A DNA stretch of 5,817 nt from Methylococcales bacterium (GTDB lineage: Bacteria > Pseudomonadota > Gammaproteobacteria > Methylococcales > Methylomonadaceae): the NCBI GenBank assembly GCA_023146575.1, contig JAGLBU010000220.1, forward strand, positions 1-5,817, in the 5' to 3' direction. The notes beneath the pieces were generated by a model. The model did no database searches. It saw only the letters and a program-made list of their open reading frames with translations, and was not told the DNA's origin. Of the stretch, positions 1-5,817 are shown piece by piece (positions within the stretch are counted from its first letter, which is position 1; the number at the start of each line of letters is the position of its first letter). Position numbers and translations under genes: made by a program.

Positions 1-311
1 GGTTCATGGAATAGGGTTTGTCCATGGCTCCCTATGGCAATAATTTCAGCAGCGGTGATGCCTGATTTTTTTAAAAGTTGATTGACGGCATCGGCAAATA
101 GATGTCCTAATTGGCAATCCAGCGCGCCGTAGTCCTTTAATAATAAGGCTTGATGAGCGCTTAATTGCTTGATTTTATCTTTCAGTTCAATTGGGAAAGC
201 GGTGCATTCAAAAGCGATGAGCTTGGGTTTTGGATGGCTAAAATCAACAAGACCAGCGTCAATACCATCAACGCTGGTTCCAGACATCAAACCGATATAA
301 AGTTCTGCCAT
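1..311 (-). CDS. anmK: Anhydro-N-acetylmuramic acid kinase, N-terminal part (cut by left window edge)
   Basis: AnmK is a cytoplasmic ATP-dependent kinase. It hydrolyses the 1,6-anhydro ring of anhydro-MurNAc and phosphorylates it to MurNAc-6-phosphate, a step in peptidoglycan recycling. The first 103 residues are visible. The family usually runs to about 370, so roughly the last 70% lies outside the window. The start reads MAELYIGLMSGTSVDGIDAG; the GLMSGTSxDGID block at residues 7-18 is the family's nucleotide-binding signature. Near the edge, GSHGQTLFHEP matches the family's conserved GSHGQT block. ATG at 311 is the natural start, because the signature follows immediately. It lies 6 bases after the stop of the M23 peptidase gene, so co-transcription and possibly translational coupling are likely. 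The Shine-Dalgarno signal in front of it is weak. No frameshift is seen in the visible part. Identification is firm from the motifs. Confidence 0.95.
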   Translation of the reverse strand, partial: MAELYIGLMSGTSVDGIDAGLVDFSHPKPKLIAFECTAFPIELKDKIKQLSAHQALLLKDYGALDCQLGHLFADAVNQLLKKSGITAAEIIAIGSHGQTLFHE

Positions 312-317
312 TAAGAT

Positions 318-1691
318 TTAAAGTTTATCAGATTTTTTAGCAAAAAATTTATCGACATTAATGATCGCAGTTTCTGAATTTGCTCGATTGAGTCGCTCAA
401 TATACGGTCGAGATTTTTGTTGAAAACGTGCTAATAAGCCTTTATTCTCTTGAATTTCAGTTTGCGGTAATTTAACCGTTACGGGGTTTTTATGGGCCCC
501 ATTGACTAAAAATTCATAATGTAAATGTGGGCCTGTTGCCGCCCCTGATTGCCCGACAAAACCAAGGGTTTCACCTTGCTTAATGAGGCTGCCTACTTTG
601 TAGCGGTTGTTGAAGCGTGAAAGATGTGCGTAAAGGGATTTATATTGTGAATCGTGTTCAATAATCACCACACGGCCATAACCACTTTGCCGACCTTTAA
701 AGATTATTTTACCCCCGCCTGTCGCTTGAATGGGTGTGCCATTTCTCGCGGCATAATCAACGCCTTTATGAGCGCGAATTCGATGAGAAATAGGGTGTCG
801 CCGATGAAGATTAAAATGTGAGCTAACGCGTGCGTACGCGATGGGACTTCGTAAAAAAGATTTACGGGTTTCACGCACAACATTTTTACCTTGTGGCGAA
901 TAATAAGTGACTTCACCTTGACTGTTTTGGTAGCGAATCGCCGAATAGGACTTTCCTCCAATAATAAATTCGGCGGCAAGAATATTACCTGTTTTTAAGC
1001 GCCGACCTTCGACCAAGGTTTCTTCATAAATAACGGTAAATTTATCACCCGCATTAAGGTCTTGGCTAAAATCAATATCCCATGCAAAAATTTTATCGGT
1101 AAGTTGGTCTATTATTTCAACGGATAAGCCTGCTTTTTTACCATCAACGGCAAGGTTGGTTTCAATAGTACCTTGGGTTAAAATTTCCTGTGCATCTAAA
1201 GACCTACTTTCAACATGAACATCAAATTGTTCTTCGTTTCGAGAGGCGACTAAGGTATTGACATTATCCGCGTCATAAATTAGAGATTTTAGTTGATAGT
1301 TTTTGTCAAGCTCAATCGTTAAAATGGTTTGGGGGTTTAAGTGTGTAAATCGTGCGCCAATTTTATTGGCTTCGGTAATTTTTCTAAGGGTTTTTTTATC
1401 AACACCATAGAGGGATAAAATAGAAGCCAGTGATTCATCTTCTTGAATTTCATGATGAATGGTACGAGGTTTTATGGGCGCTTCTAAATTGGCGAGTTGT
1501 TCTAATCGAATAGCTTGTTCTATAAAATCTGAGGTTGTGTCGTAGATTGAAGGGATCGCTGCGATTGTTGTTGCCAAATTTTCCGTTTTAGCCTGTTTCT
1601 CATTTTGTGGCGTAATCAACGCATAACTAGCGCTGGCTGCGATGGCGGAAGTAATTCCTAAAAATAAGGATTGATACAGTCTATTTTTCAC
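318..1691 (-). CDS. mepM: MepM-like M23 family murein DD-endopeptidase
   Basis: This is a 457-residue periplasmic or membrane-anchored zinc peptidase, expected to cut peptide cross-links in peptidoglycan during wall growth. Residues 2-4 (K, N, R) precede a hydrophobic segment at about 8-26, which is a signal peptide or membrane anchor. Residues about 78-127 resemble the OapA/LysM-like wall-binding region. Residues about 150-270 match the beta-rich middle domain of MepM/Csd3-type proteins. The LytM/M23 domain spans about 285-408. Its expected zinc ligands are H308 and D312 (HKGVD) and H391, with H356 (YAH) and H389 of HLH as catalytic histidines, so the active site looks intact. The length and domain order match E. 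coli MepM/YebA. The start must be GTG at 1691: an in-frame stop sits at 1710-1712 and no ATG, GTG or TTG lies between. anmK follows 6 bases downstream. The family is certain; the mepM name is inferred from architecture. Confidence 0.93.
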   Translation of the reverse strand: MKNRLYQSLFLGITSAIAASASYALITPQNEKQAKTENLATTIAAIPSIYDTTSDFIEQAIRLEQLANLEAPIKPRTIHHEIQEDESLASILSLYGVDKKTLRKITEANKIGARFTHLNPQTILTIELDKNYQLKSLIYDADNVNTLVASRNEEQFDVHVESRSLDAQEILTQGTIETNLAVDGKKAGLSVEIIDQLTDKIFAWDIDFSQDLNAGDKFTVIYEETLVEGRRLKTGNILAAEFIIGGKSYSAIRYQNSQGEVTYYSPQGKNVVRETRKSFLRSPIAYARVSSHFNLHRRHPISHRIRAHKGVDYAARNGTPIQATGGGKIIFKGRQSGYGRVVIIEHDSQYKSLYAHLSRFNNRYKVGSLIKQGETLGFVGQSGAATGPHLHYEFLVNGAHKNPVTVKLPQTEIQENKGLLARFQQKSRPYIERLNRANSETAIINVDKFFAKKSDKL

Positions 1692-1692
1692 G

Positions 1693-1703
1693 AGTCTATT
1701 TTT
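1693..1703. repeat. Upstream copy of an 11-bp direct repeat at the M23 gene start
   Basis: AGTCTATTTTT occurs at 1678-1688, inside codons 2-5 of the M23 gene, and again at 1693-1703 just upstream of its GTG start. The period is 15 bases, exactly five codons, so both copies are in the same reading frame. This looks like a small tandem duplication across the start codon. The upstream copy contains no usable start codon. Confidence 0.6.
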
Positions 1704-1754
1704 GAGTAGTTAAAAATATGAAGTAGGACAAAAATTTAAAATAAAGCCACTACC

Positions 1755-1772
1755 ATAGTCTGATTATAGTCT
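1755..1772. promoter_or_regulatory. Tandem heptamer ATAGTCT repeat, possible operator
   Basis: ATAGTCT appears at 1755-1761 and again at 1766-1772, spaced 11 bases start to start, about one helical turn. The second copy overlaps the minus-strand -10 box, and the first covers the expected minus-strand transcription start. That position would suit a regulator of the M23-anmK unit. The repeat itself is seen directly; its role as an operator is inference, and chance in AT-rich DNA cannot be excluded. Confidence 0.3.
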
Positions 1773-1793
1773 AACGGCGGGTCATTTTTCCAA
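1763..1793 (-). promoter_or_regulatory. Putative sigma-70 promoter for the M23 peptidase-anmK unit
   Basis: Read on the minus strand, a perfect TATAAT -10 box lies at 1768-1763. A TTGGAA hexamer (4 of 6 matches to TTGACA) lies at 1793-1788. The spacer is 19 bases, longer than the preferred 17, so the -35 assignment is weak. Transcription would start near 1756 and give a leader of about 65 bases before the GTG at 1691. Confidence 0.5.
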
Positions 1794-1819
1794 CAATCAA
1801 GCTTAACTCGCTCTATAAT
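1790..1819 (+). promoter_or_regulatory. Putative sigma-70 promoter for tyrS
   Basis: A perfect TATAAT -10 box lies at 1814-1819. The -35 is poorly defined: CCAACA at 1790-1795 with an 18-base spacer matches only 3 of 6 consensus positions. Transcription would start near 1826, leaving about 29 bases of leader before ATG 1855. The leader is too short for a T-box or other riboswitch, and none is seen. The -35 area overlaps that of the divergent M23 promoter. Confidence 0.55.
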
Positions 1820-1843
1820 GCCAGCATTTATAAATGAACTGTC

Positions 1844-1848
1844 GGGAG
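1844..1848 (+). promoter_or_regulatory. Ribosome binding site that fixes the tyrS start
   Basis: GGGAG at 1844-1848 lies 6 bases before ATG 1855, an ideal distance. The in-frame ATG at 1834 lies upstream of this site and has only AT-rich sequence in front of it. The ribosome binding site therefore selects 1855 and rejects the seven-residue extension. Confidence 0.85.
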
Positions 1849-1854
1849 AAAAGT

Positions 1855-3051
1855 ATGCCAGAAAATATGTTAGAGAGCTTAACCAGAGGGGCGGAAGATG
1901 TTTTAGTCGAAGCTGAATTGATTAAAAAATTAGCGCTTGATCGCCCTTTACGAATTAAGGCAGGTTTTGACCCCACAGCGCCTGATTTACACTTAGGCCA
2001 CACAGTACTTATAAATAAGTTACGCCAATTTCAAGAATGCGGGCATACGGTACTGTTTTTAATTGGCGATTTTACGGGCATGATTGGTGATCCGACGGGA
2101 AAAAATATTACGCGTAAGCCCTTGACACGTGAAGAAGTATTGGAAAACGCTAAAAGCTATCAAAATCAGGTGTTTAAAATTTTAGACCCTGAAAAAACCG
2201 AAGTGATGTTTAATTCAACATGGATGAATGAAATGCCGACCTCGGATTTGATTCAATTAGCCTCAAAGCATACGGTGGCTCGAATGTTGGAGCGTGATGA
2301 TTTTAGCAAACGCTTTAAAAGTGGTCAGCCGATTAGTATTCATGAATTTTTATATCCGTTAATACAAGGTTATGATTCAGTGGCGATGCGAGCGGATGTT
2401 GAATTAGGCGGTACCGATCAAAAATTTAATCTTTTAGTCGGGCGACAATTACAAAGTCTTTATGGACAAACACCCCAAGTCGTCATGACTATGCCTATTT
2501 TAGAAGGCTTGGATGGCGTGCAAAAAATGTCTAAATCCTTAAATAATTATATTGGGATTTTTGAATCAGCCGATGAAATGTTTGGTAAAATCATGTCGAT
2601 TTCGGATGAATTAATGTGGCGTTATTTTGAATTGCTGAGTTTTAGACCTCTATCTGAAATCAACCAATGGCAACAAAGCTGTGAGCAAGGCGATAATCCG
2701 CGCACATATAAAGTGTTGTTAGCACAAGAAATTATTACTCGTTTTCATGATCAAGTAGCGGCGAATAAAGCCTTAGAAAATTTTGAAGCCCGTTTTCAGC
2801 GTGGTGCGATTCCTGATGATATGCCAGAAATTGAGCTTAAAATCGAGGCAGAGGGTTTAGCAATTGCCAATATTTTAAAAACATCGGGCTTAGTTAAAAG
2901 TACCTCTGATGGCATGCGAATGATTAAGCAAGGCGCGGTAAAAATTGATGGTGAGAAAGTGTCTGACTCGAAACTGATGCTAACAAATGAATGTCAACGA
3001 GTTTATCAAGTTGGAAAACGTAAATTTGCACGGATTACCCTCATTAAATAA
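1855..3051 (+). CDS. tyrS: Tyrosyl-tRNA synthetase, type 2 (TyrZ-like) subfamily
   Basis: This class I aminoacyl-tRNA synthetase charges tRNA-Tyr with tyrosine using ATP in the cytoplasm. The protein is 398 residues, close to the usual length of about 400 for this subfamily. The catalytic Rossmann domain carries the HIGH-type motif HLGH at residues 46-49, in the context [13 protein letters not shown]. The conserved block around 172-192 contains [18 protein letters not shown], typical of TyrRS. The KMSKS loop is exact at 224-228. A C-terminal S4 RNA-binding domain lies at about 336-398. All key motifs are intact. The start is ATG 1855, chosen by the GGGAG site at 1844-1848. The gene is transcribed away from the M23 peptidase gene. 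gspD follows 57 bases downstream on the same strand with no convincing hairpin between, only a T7 run after the stop, so some read-through into gspD is possible. Confidence 0.97.
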   Translation: MPENMLESLTRGAEDVLVEAELIKKLALDRPLRIKAGFDPTAPDLHLGHTVLINKLRQFQECGHTVLFLIGDFTGMIGDPTGKNITRKPLTREEVLENAKSYQNQVFKILDPEKTEVMFNSTWMNEMPTSDLIQLASKHTVARMLERDDFSKRFKSGQPISIHEFLYPLIQGYDSVAMRADVELGGTDQKFNLLVGRQLQSLYGQTPQVVMTMPILEGLDGVQKMSKSLNNYIGIFESADEMFGKIMSISDELMWRYFELLSFRPLSEINQWQQSCEQGDNPRTYKVLLAQEIITRFHDQVAANKALENFEARFQRGAIPDDMPEIELKIEAEGLAIANILKTSGLVKSTSDGMRMIKQGAVKIDGEKVSDSKLMLTNECQRVYQVGKRKFARITLIK

Positions 3052-3098
3052 TCTGTGGTTTTTTTCCCTATTTTAAAGCTAATCCCCCCAATTTAACT

Positions 3099-3103
3099 GA
3101 AAG
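3099..3103 (+). promoter_or_regulatory. Ribosome binding site supporting the gspD ATG start
   Basis: GAAAG at 3099-3103 lies 5 bases before ATG 3109. The alternative in-frame GTG at 3103 overlaps this site and has no Shine-Dalgarno-like sequence of its own at a suitable distance. ATG 3109 is therefore preferred, although the signal is modest. Confidence 0.55.
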
Positions 3104-3108
3104 TGATA

Positions 3109-5280
3109 ATGATTGAATTTAAAATTTTTCAGAGGCTGAGTCTTGTTCTGGTAGCGGTAATCTTTATGTCAGGATGTGAATATTTAGGCCCACATATGGG
3201 GAAAAAAATACCACTAGATAGCTTACCATTACAAACCAACAATCAAAATAAAGATATTGTGACGGATAAGACTCCGTCTGATGAAACTGTTTTACCAATT
3301 GTTGAAACGCCTAAGGCTGAAATTTATTCAGGGACGGGTAATTTTATTTCTAAAAAAGCGTTGCCTAAAAAAACACCACAACCTTCACGAAATGGCAAGT
3401 ATGAGTTAAATTTTACCAATGCTGAAATAGAAGAAGTGGCTGCTACCATTTTAGGGGAAATTTTACAGCTTAATTATGTGGTTAGCCCCAATGTTCGTGG
3501 CAGTATTACCATTAAAACCACGAAACCGATTAGTAAATCTGAAATGCTGCCCACGCTGGCAATTTTATTAAAAATGAATGGTGCGGCATTAGTTAAAAAT
3601 AATAATATTTATCATATTGAACCTGCGGCATTAGCCAATGGTTTTTCAGAAATTAAATCGGGTAAACAACAAGGGAAATTGCCTGAAGGGCATCAAATTT
3701 TAATTATCCCGCTGGAATATGTCAGTGTTATGGATATGGCGGAAGTTTTAAAAGGTATATTGTCAGAAGGTGCGCTGGTACGTTTGGATAAAAGTCGTAA
3801 TGTGATGGTGCTTGCAGGGCATGGTCAAGAACTAGAGCAAGCGCTTGGTATTATTAAAACTTTTGATGTTAATGTGATGCAAGGGATGTCCTTTGGGATT
3901 TTCCCTTTACAACGAGCCGCACCAGAAACAGTGATTAAAGAACTAGAATTTATGCTCGAAAGTGGCGAGCAAACGCCTTTAAATGGTTTATTACGTTTTG
4001 TCGCTATTGAACGATTAAATGCGATTATGGCAATTAGTCCACAAGCGCGTTATCTTACAACGGTTAAAAAGTGGGTCAGTCGTTTAGATAAAGCCAATAC
4101 CAGTAGCAGCAATGGCATTATTGTTTATAAGGTCAAGCATGTGGATGCAGAAGAACTCGCCAATACACTTTCGACCATTATTACAGGGGCAAAATCCAAG
4201 TCTAAAAAAGATAAAAGCCTTGCGCCAGGGGTAAAATCGGGCAGTATTGGTCAAAAGAAAACCTCTACTCGAAAATCAAGCCGACTTAATAAAAACCTTG
4301 CAAAGCTAAACGGTTCCAGTAATTCAGTTAATAGTATTGACCAGCTGGAAGGGGTTAATATTGTGGCAGACCCAACGAATAATGCGTTGATTATTATCGC
4401 AACGCAGTCACAGTATAAAATGTTAAAAGACGTGATTGCTCAATTAGATGTGATGCCATTACAAGTATTGATTGATGCCACTATTATTTCGGTTACATTG
4501 ACCGATGAATTACGGCATGGCATTCGTTGGTATTTTACCCATAAAAATGGGGCTGGAAGCAGTGGGTCAGGGATTGGTATTAGTGATTTAGCCGCGGTTG
4601 CGGCAACCGCATTTAACCCTGGATTTGGGTATTCATTTTTAAGCAGCGCTGATAATATTCGAGCGGTATTAACGGCTGAAGCCAAAGACAATAAAATTAA
4701 CGTCATATCAGCACCCTCTTTAATGGTATTAAACAACCAAGAAGCGGTGATTCAGGTGGGTGAAAAAATTCCTGTTAGAACTTCAGAATTAACCACCGAT
4801 ACAGGGACGACTAGCAACACGATTCAAATGCGTGAAACAGGGGTCACCTTAAAAGTAAAACCCCGTGTTAATGCGAATGGTTTAGTTATCATGACCATTG
4901 ACCAAAGTGTTGATAACGCCATTCCAGCTGGGTCAGTTGGTAGTACTTCCGCGATTGATTCTCCCTCAATATTACAACGAAAAATCACTAGTATTGTGGC
5001 GGTTCATGATCGAGAAACCATTGTCTTAGGCGGCTTGATAAGTGAAAACAAAACCTATGATAAAACAGGGATTCCTTTATTAAATCAAATTCCAGTGCTT
5101 GGAGCATTATTTGGTAGCACCGAAAAAACCATTACTAAAACCGAATTAGTAATTTTAATAACCCCTCGTGTGATTAGAACCCGTGCTGCTGCGCGTGATA
5201 TTGCACTTGAATTTAAACAAAAATTGACAGGTATTTTTGAAGAACCTATATCAGCAACAGATATTCTTAAACCAGAATAA
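3109..5280 (+). CDS. gspD: Type II secretion system secretin GspD, lipoprotein type
   Basis: GspD forms the multimeric outer-membrane channel through which folded periplasmic proteins leave the cell. From ATG 3109 the protein has 723 residues. K5 and R9, a hydrophobic stretch at 10-20 and the lipobox-like MSGC ending at C23 suggest a lipoprotein signal. Residue 24 is Glu, not Asp, compatible with outer-membrane sorting. A linker (24-95) precedes N0 (about 97-173), N1 (195-256), N2 (261-330) and N3 (336-450); one N0 plus three N repeats is the GspD layout. N3 is split by a Ser/Lys-rich insertion at about 360-413. The secretin core (450-690) has GEKIPV (551-556), VLGGL (639-643), IPVLGALF (661-668) and ITPRVI (684-689). 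A helical tail of about 30 residues follows. No gspC or gspE is adjacent. Secretin is certain; PilQ is unlikely given the domain count and the absence of AMIN domains. Confidence 0.94.
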   Translation: MIEFKIFQRLSLVLVAVIFMSGCEYLGPHMGKKIPLDSLPLQTNNQNKDIVTDKTPSDETVLPIVETPKAEIYSGTGNFISKKALPKKTPQPSRNGKYELNFTNAEIEEVAATILGEILQLNYVVSPNVRGSITIKTTKPISKSEMLPTLAILLKMNGAALVKNNNIYHIEPAALANGFSEIKSGKQQGKLPEGHQILIIPLEYVSVMDMAEVLKGILSEGALVRLDKSRNVMVLAGHGQELEQALGIIKTFDVNVMQGMSFGIFPLQRAAPETVIKELEFMLESGEQTPLNGLLRFVAIERLNAIMAISPQARYLTTVKKWVSRLDKANTSSSNGIIVYKVKHVDAEELANTLSTIITGAKSKSKKDKSLAPGVKSGSIGQKKTSTRKSSRLNKNLAKLNGSSNSVNSIDQLEGVNIVADPTNNALIIIATQSQYKMLKDVIAQLDVMPLQVLIDATIISVTLTDELRHGIRWYFTHKNGAGSSGSGIGISDLAAVAATAFNPGFGYSFLSSADNIRAVLTAEAKDNKINVISAPSLMVLNNQEAVIQVGEKIPVRTSELTTDTGTTSNTIQMRETGVTLKVKPRVNANGLVIMTIDQSVDNAIPAGSVGSTSAIDSPSILQRKITSIVAVHDRETIVLGGLISENKTYDKTGIPLLNQIPVLGALFGSTEKTITKTELVILITPRVIRTRAAARDIALEFKQKLTGIFEEPISATDILKPE

Positions 5281-5335
5281 TTATTTAATGGGGTAGGGTG
5301 GGTTTTCATCGTGAACACAGTCTGATTTATTTAAT
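5281..5335. repeat. 9-bp direct repeats flanking a 37-bp G-rich segment
   Basis: TTATTTAAT occurs immediately after the gspD stop (5281-5289) and again at 5327-5335, where it contains the stop codon of the convergent Rpn gene. Between them, 5290-5326 is G-rich on the plus strand (GGGGTAGGGTGGG at the start), unlike the AT-rich flanks. The arrangement resembles a target-site duplication around a small insert or repeat remnant. No terminal inverted repeats are seen in the segment. The 9-mer consists only of A and T, so chance is a real alternative. Confidence 0.4.
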
Positions 5336-5817
5336 CAATTGAGCAATTGCCTCATCATCCAACCCCATTTTACGAGCTTGTAAAATAATTTTTTCACGTT
5401 CTTCTTCTTTTCCTTTTTCGATTCCCTCTTTGCGGCCTTCGTCTATAAAACGAGTTTTAGCATTGCTCCACGCCATTTCATCTTTAATTTCAGATAAAGT
5501 ATCAGGGTAATCAGAATTTTCTATTTTTCCATCGAGAGAATCTTCAATAAAATCCAGCCATTTTTTTATTTTGGGCGGGGTTTTTTTATTGGCTTGGCGT
5601 GGGCATAAAAAGACTAATTGATGCGGGTAGACATCAACAATGCGCTGGTGTTCGTCAATAGGGTTCATATTGCTGACAGCATAACTAAAATTAACGCTGT
5701 CATCGCGTGGCGTGCTGGTGAGTACCACGATGGTATAAACGGTTTTATCAAAGCCATATTCTTTAAAGCCACCGACTTGTTCAACCATGCTAATCAAATG
5801 GTAATATAAAAATCGGT
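5327..5817 (-). CDS. Rpn/PD-(D/E)XK-type nuclease or putative transposase, C-terminal part (cut by right window edge)
   Basis: The reading frame ends at TAA 5327-5329 and stays open to the right edge, giving 162 visible residues of a protein whose start lies outside. The visible N-terminal part reads RFLYYHLISMVEQ, then a beta-rich stretch with TVYTIVVLTSTP, which resembles the second half of PDDEXK_2/Rpn family proteins. The last 37 residues contain EGRKEGIEKGKEEEREK and ARKMGLDDEAIAQLIK, the charged Gly-spaced helix and short terminal helix typical of this family. Rpn proteins are DNA endonucleases that promote recA-independent recombination, and many are annotated as transposases. The catalytic residues lie in the missing N-terminal half, so activity cannot be judged. 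A TTG at 5797 could be taken as a start but lies inside a conserved-looking segment and is not believable. The gene converges on gspD across 46 bases. No frameshift is seen. The family call is from pattern only. Confidence 0.72.
   Translation of the reverse strand, partial: RFLYYHLISMVEQVGGFKEYGFDKTVYTIVVLTSTPRDDSVNFSYAVSNMNPIDEHQRIVDVYPHQLVFLCPRQANKKTPPKIKKWLDFIEDSLDGKIENSDYPDTLSEIKDEMAWSNAKTRFIDEGRKEGIEKGKEEEREKIILQARKMGLDDEAIAQLIK

Noticed and set aside
704..979. Minus-strand open frame of 91 codons
   Set aside because: It lies wholly inside the M23 gene in another frame, crosses its catalytic domain, and has no recognisable motif.
1834..1854. Upstream in-frame ATG giving tyrS seven extra residues
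   Set aside because: It has no ribosome binding site, while GGGAG at 1844-1848 is ideally placed for ATG 1855; type-2 TyrRS proteins commonly start close to this point.
1820..1854. T-box or other riboswitch before tyrS
   Set aside because: The predicted leader is about 29 bases, with no stem-loops and no T-box sequence; T-boxes are mainly a Gram-positive feature.
1803..2003. Minus-strand open frame of 66 codons
   Set aside because: It is opposite the tyrS promoter and its first codons, including the start of the nucleotide-binding region; no family resemblance.
3052..3075. Possible rho-independent terminator after tyrS (T7 run near 3058-3065)
   Set aside because: No stable GC-rich hairpin precedes the T run; only three-base pairings such as ACC/GGT can be drawn.
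4440..4736. Minus-strand open frame of 98 codons
   Set aside because: It is antisense to the conserved secretin core of gspD and has no motif or ribosome binding site I can support.
5085..5318. Minus-strand open frame of 77 codons
   Set aside because: It mostly mirrors the conserved IPVLGALF to ITPRVI end of gspD; the overlap explains its openness.
5336..5349. CAATT-GAGC-AATTG inverted repeat as a gspD terminator
   Set aside because: The stem is only five pairs, mostly A-T, lacks a following T run on the plus strand and lies inside the coding end of the Rpn gene.
5618..5809. Plus-strand open frame of 63 codons
   Set aside because: It is antisense to the Rpn-type gene, whose frame is longer, open to the edge and shows family features.

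Overview
This is an AT-rich window, by eye about 40% GC, from the chromosome of a Gram-negative bacterium. The gene set points to a gammaproteobacterium: a MepM-type peptidoglycan endopeptidase followed by anmK, divergent from a type-2 tyrosyl-tRNA synthetase, plus a type II secretion outer-membrane secretin. An environmental lineage such as Methylococcales or Thiotrichales would fit the base composition, the gene content and the presence of an Rpn-type nuclease gene. That placement is an impression and was not tested.

Layout. Positions 1-1691 (minus strand) hold a two-gene cell-wall unit: an M23 metallopeptidase (318-1691), then anmK (start at 311, cut by the left edge), with only 6 bases between them. 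Positions 1692-1854 are a divergent intergenic region with a TATAAT box on each strand. Positions 1855-3051 (plus) are tyrS. After a 57-base gap comes gspD (3109-5280, plus), a complete secretin with a lipoprotein-type signal peptide. A 46-base gap separates it from a convergent minus-strand gene, an Rpn/PD-(D/E)XK-type nuclease, of which only the C-terminal 162 residues are in the window. Its frame stays open to the right edge.

Function. The endopeptidase and AnmK form a plausible pair. The first opens peptide cross-links so that the wall can grow and turn over. The second phosphorylates the anhydro-MurNAc released by turnover so that it re-enters metabolism. TyrS is housekeeping. GspD would form the outer-membrane channel of a type II secretion system whose other parts are not here. 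The Rpn gene is an accessory, mobile-type element at the edge of an otherwise conserved block.

Three start choices matter. tyrS is placed at ATG 1855 (clear Shine-Dalgarno) rather than ATG 1834. gspD is placed at ATG 3109 rather than GTG 3103. The M23 gene must begin with GTG at 1691, because no other ATG, GTG or TTG lies between it and the upstream in-frame stop.

I see no previously undescribed multi-gene system here. The points worth a second look are the lipoprotein-type, apparently orphan gspD with a strongly basic loop in its N3 domain, the repeat-rich divergent promoter region, and a direct-repeat-flanked G-rich segment between gspD and the Rpn gene.
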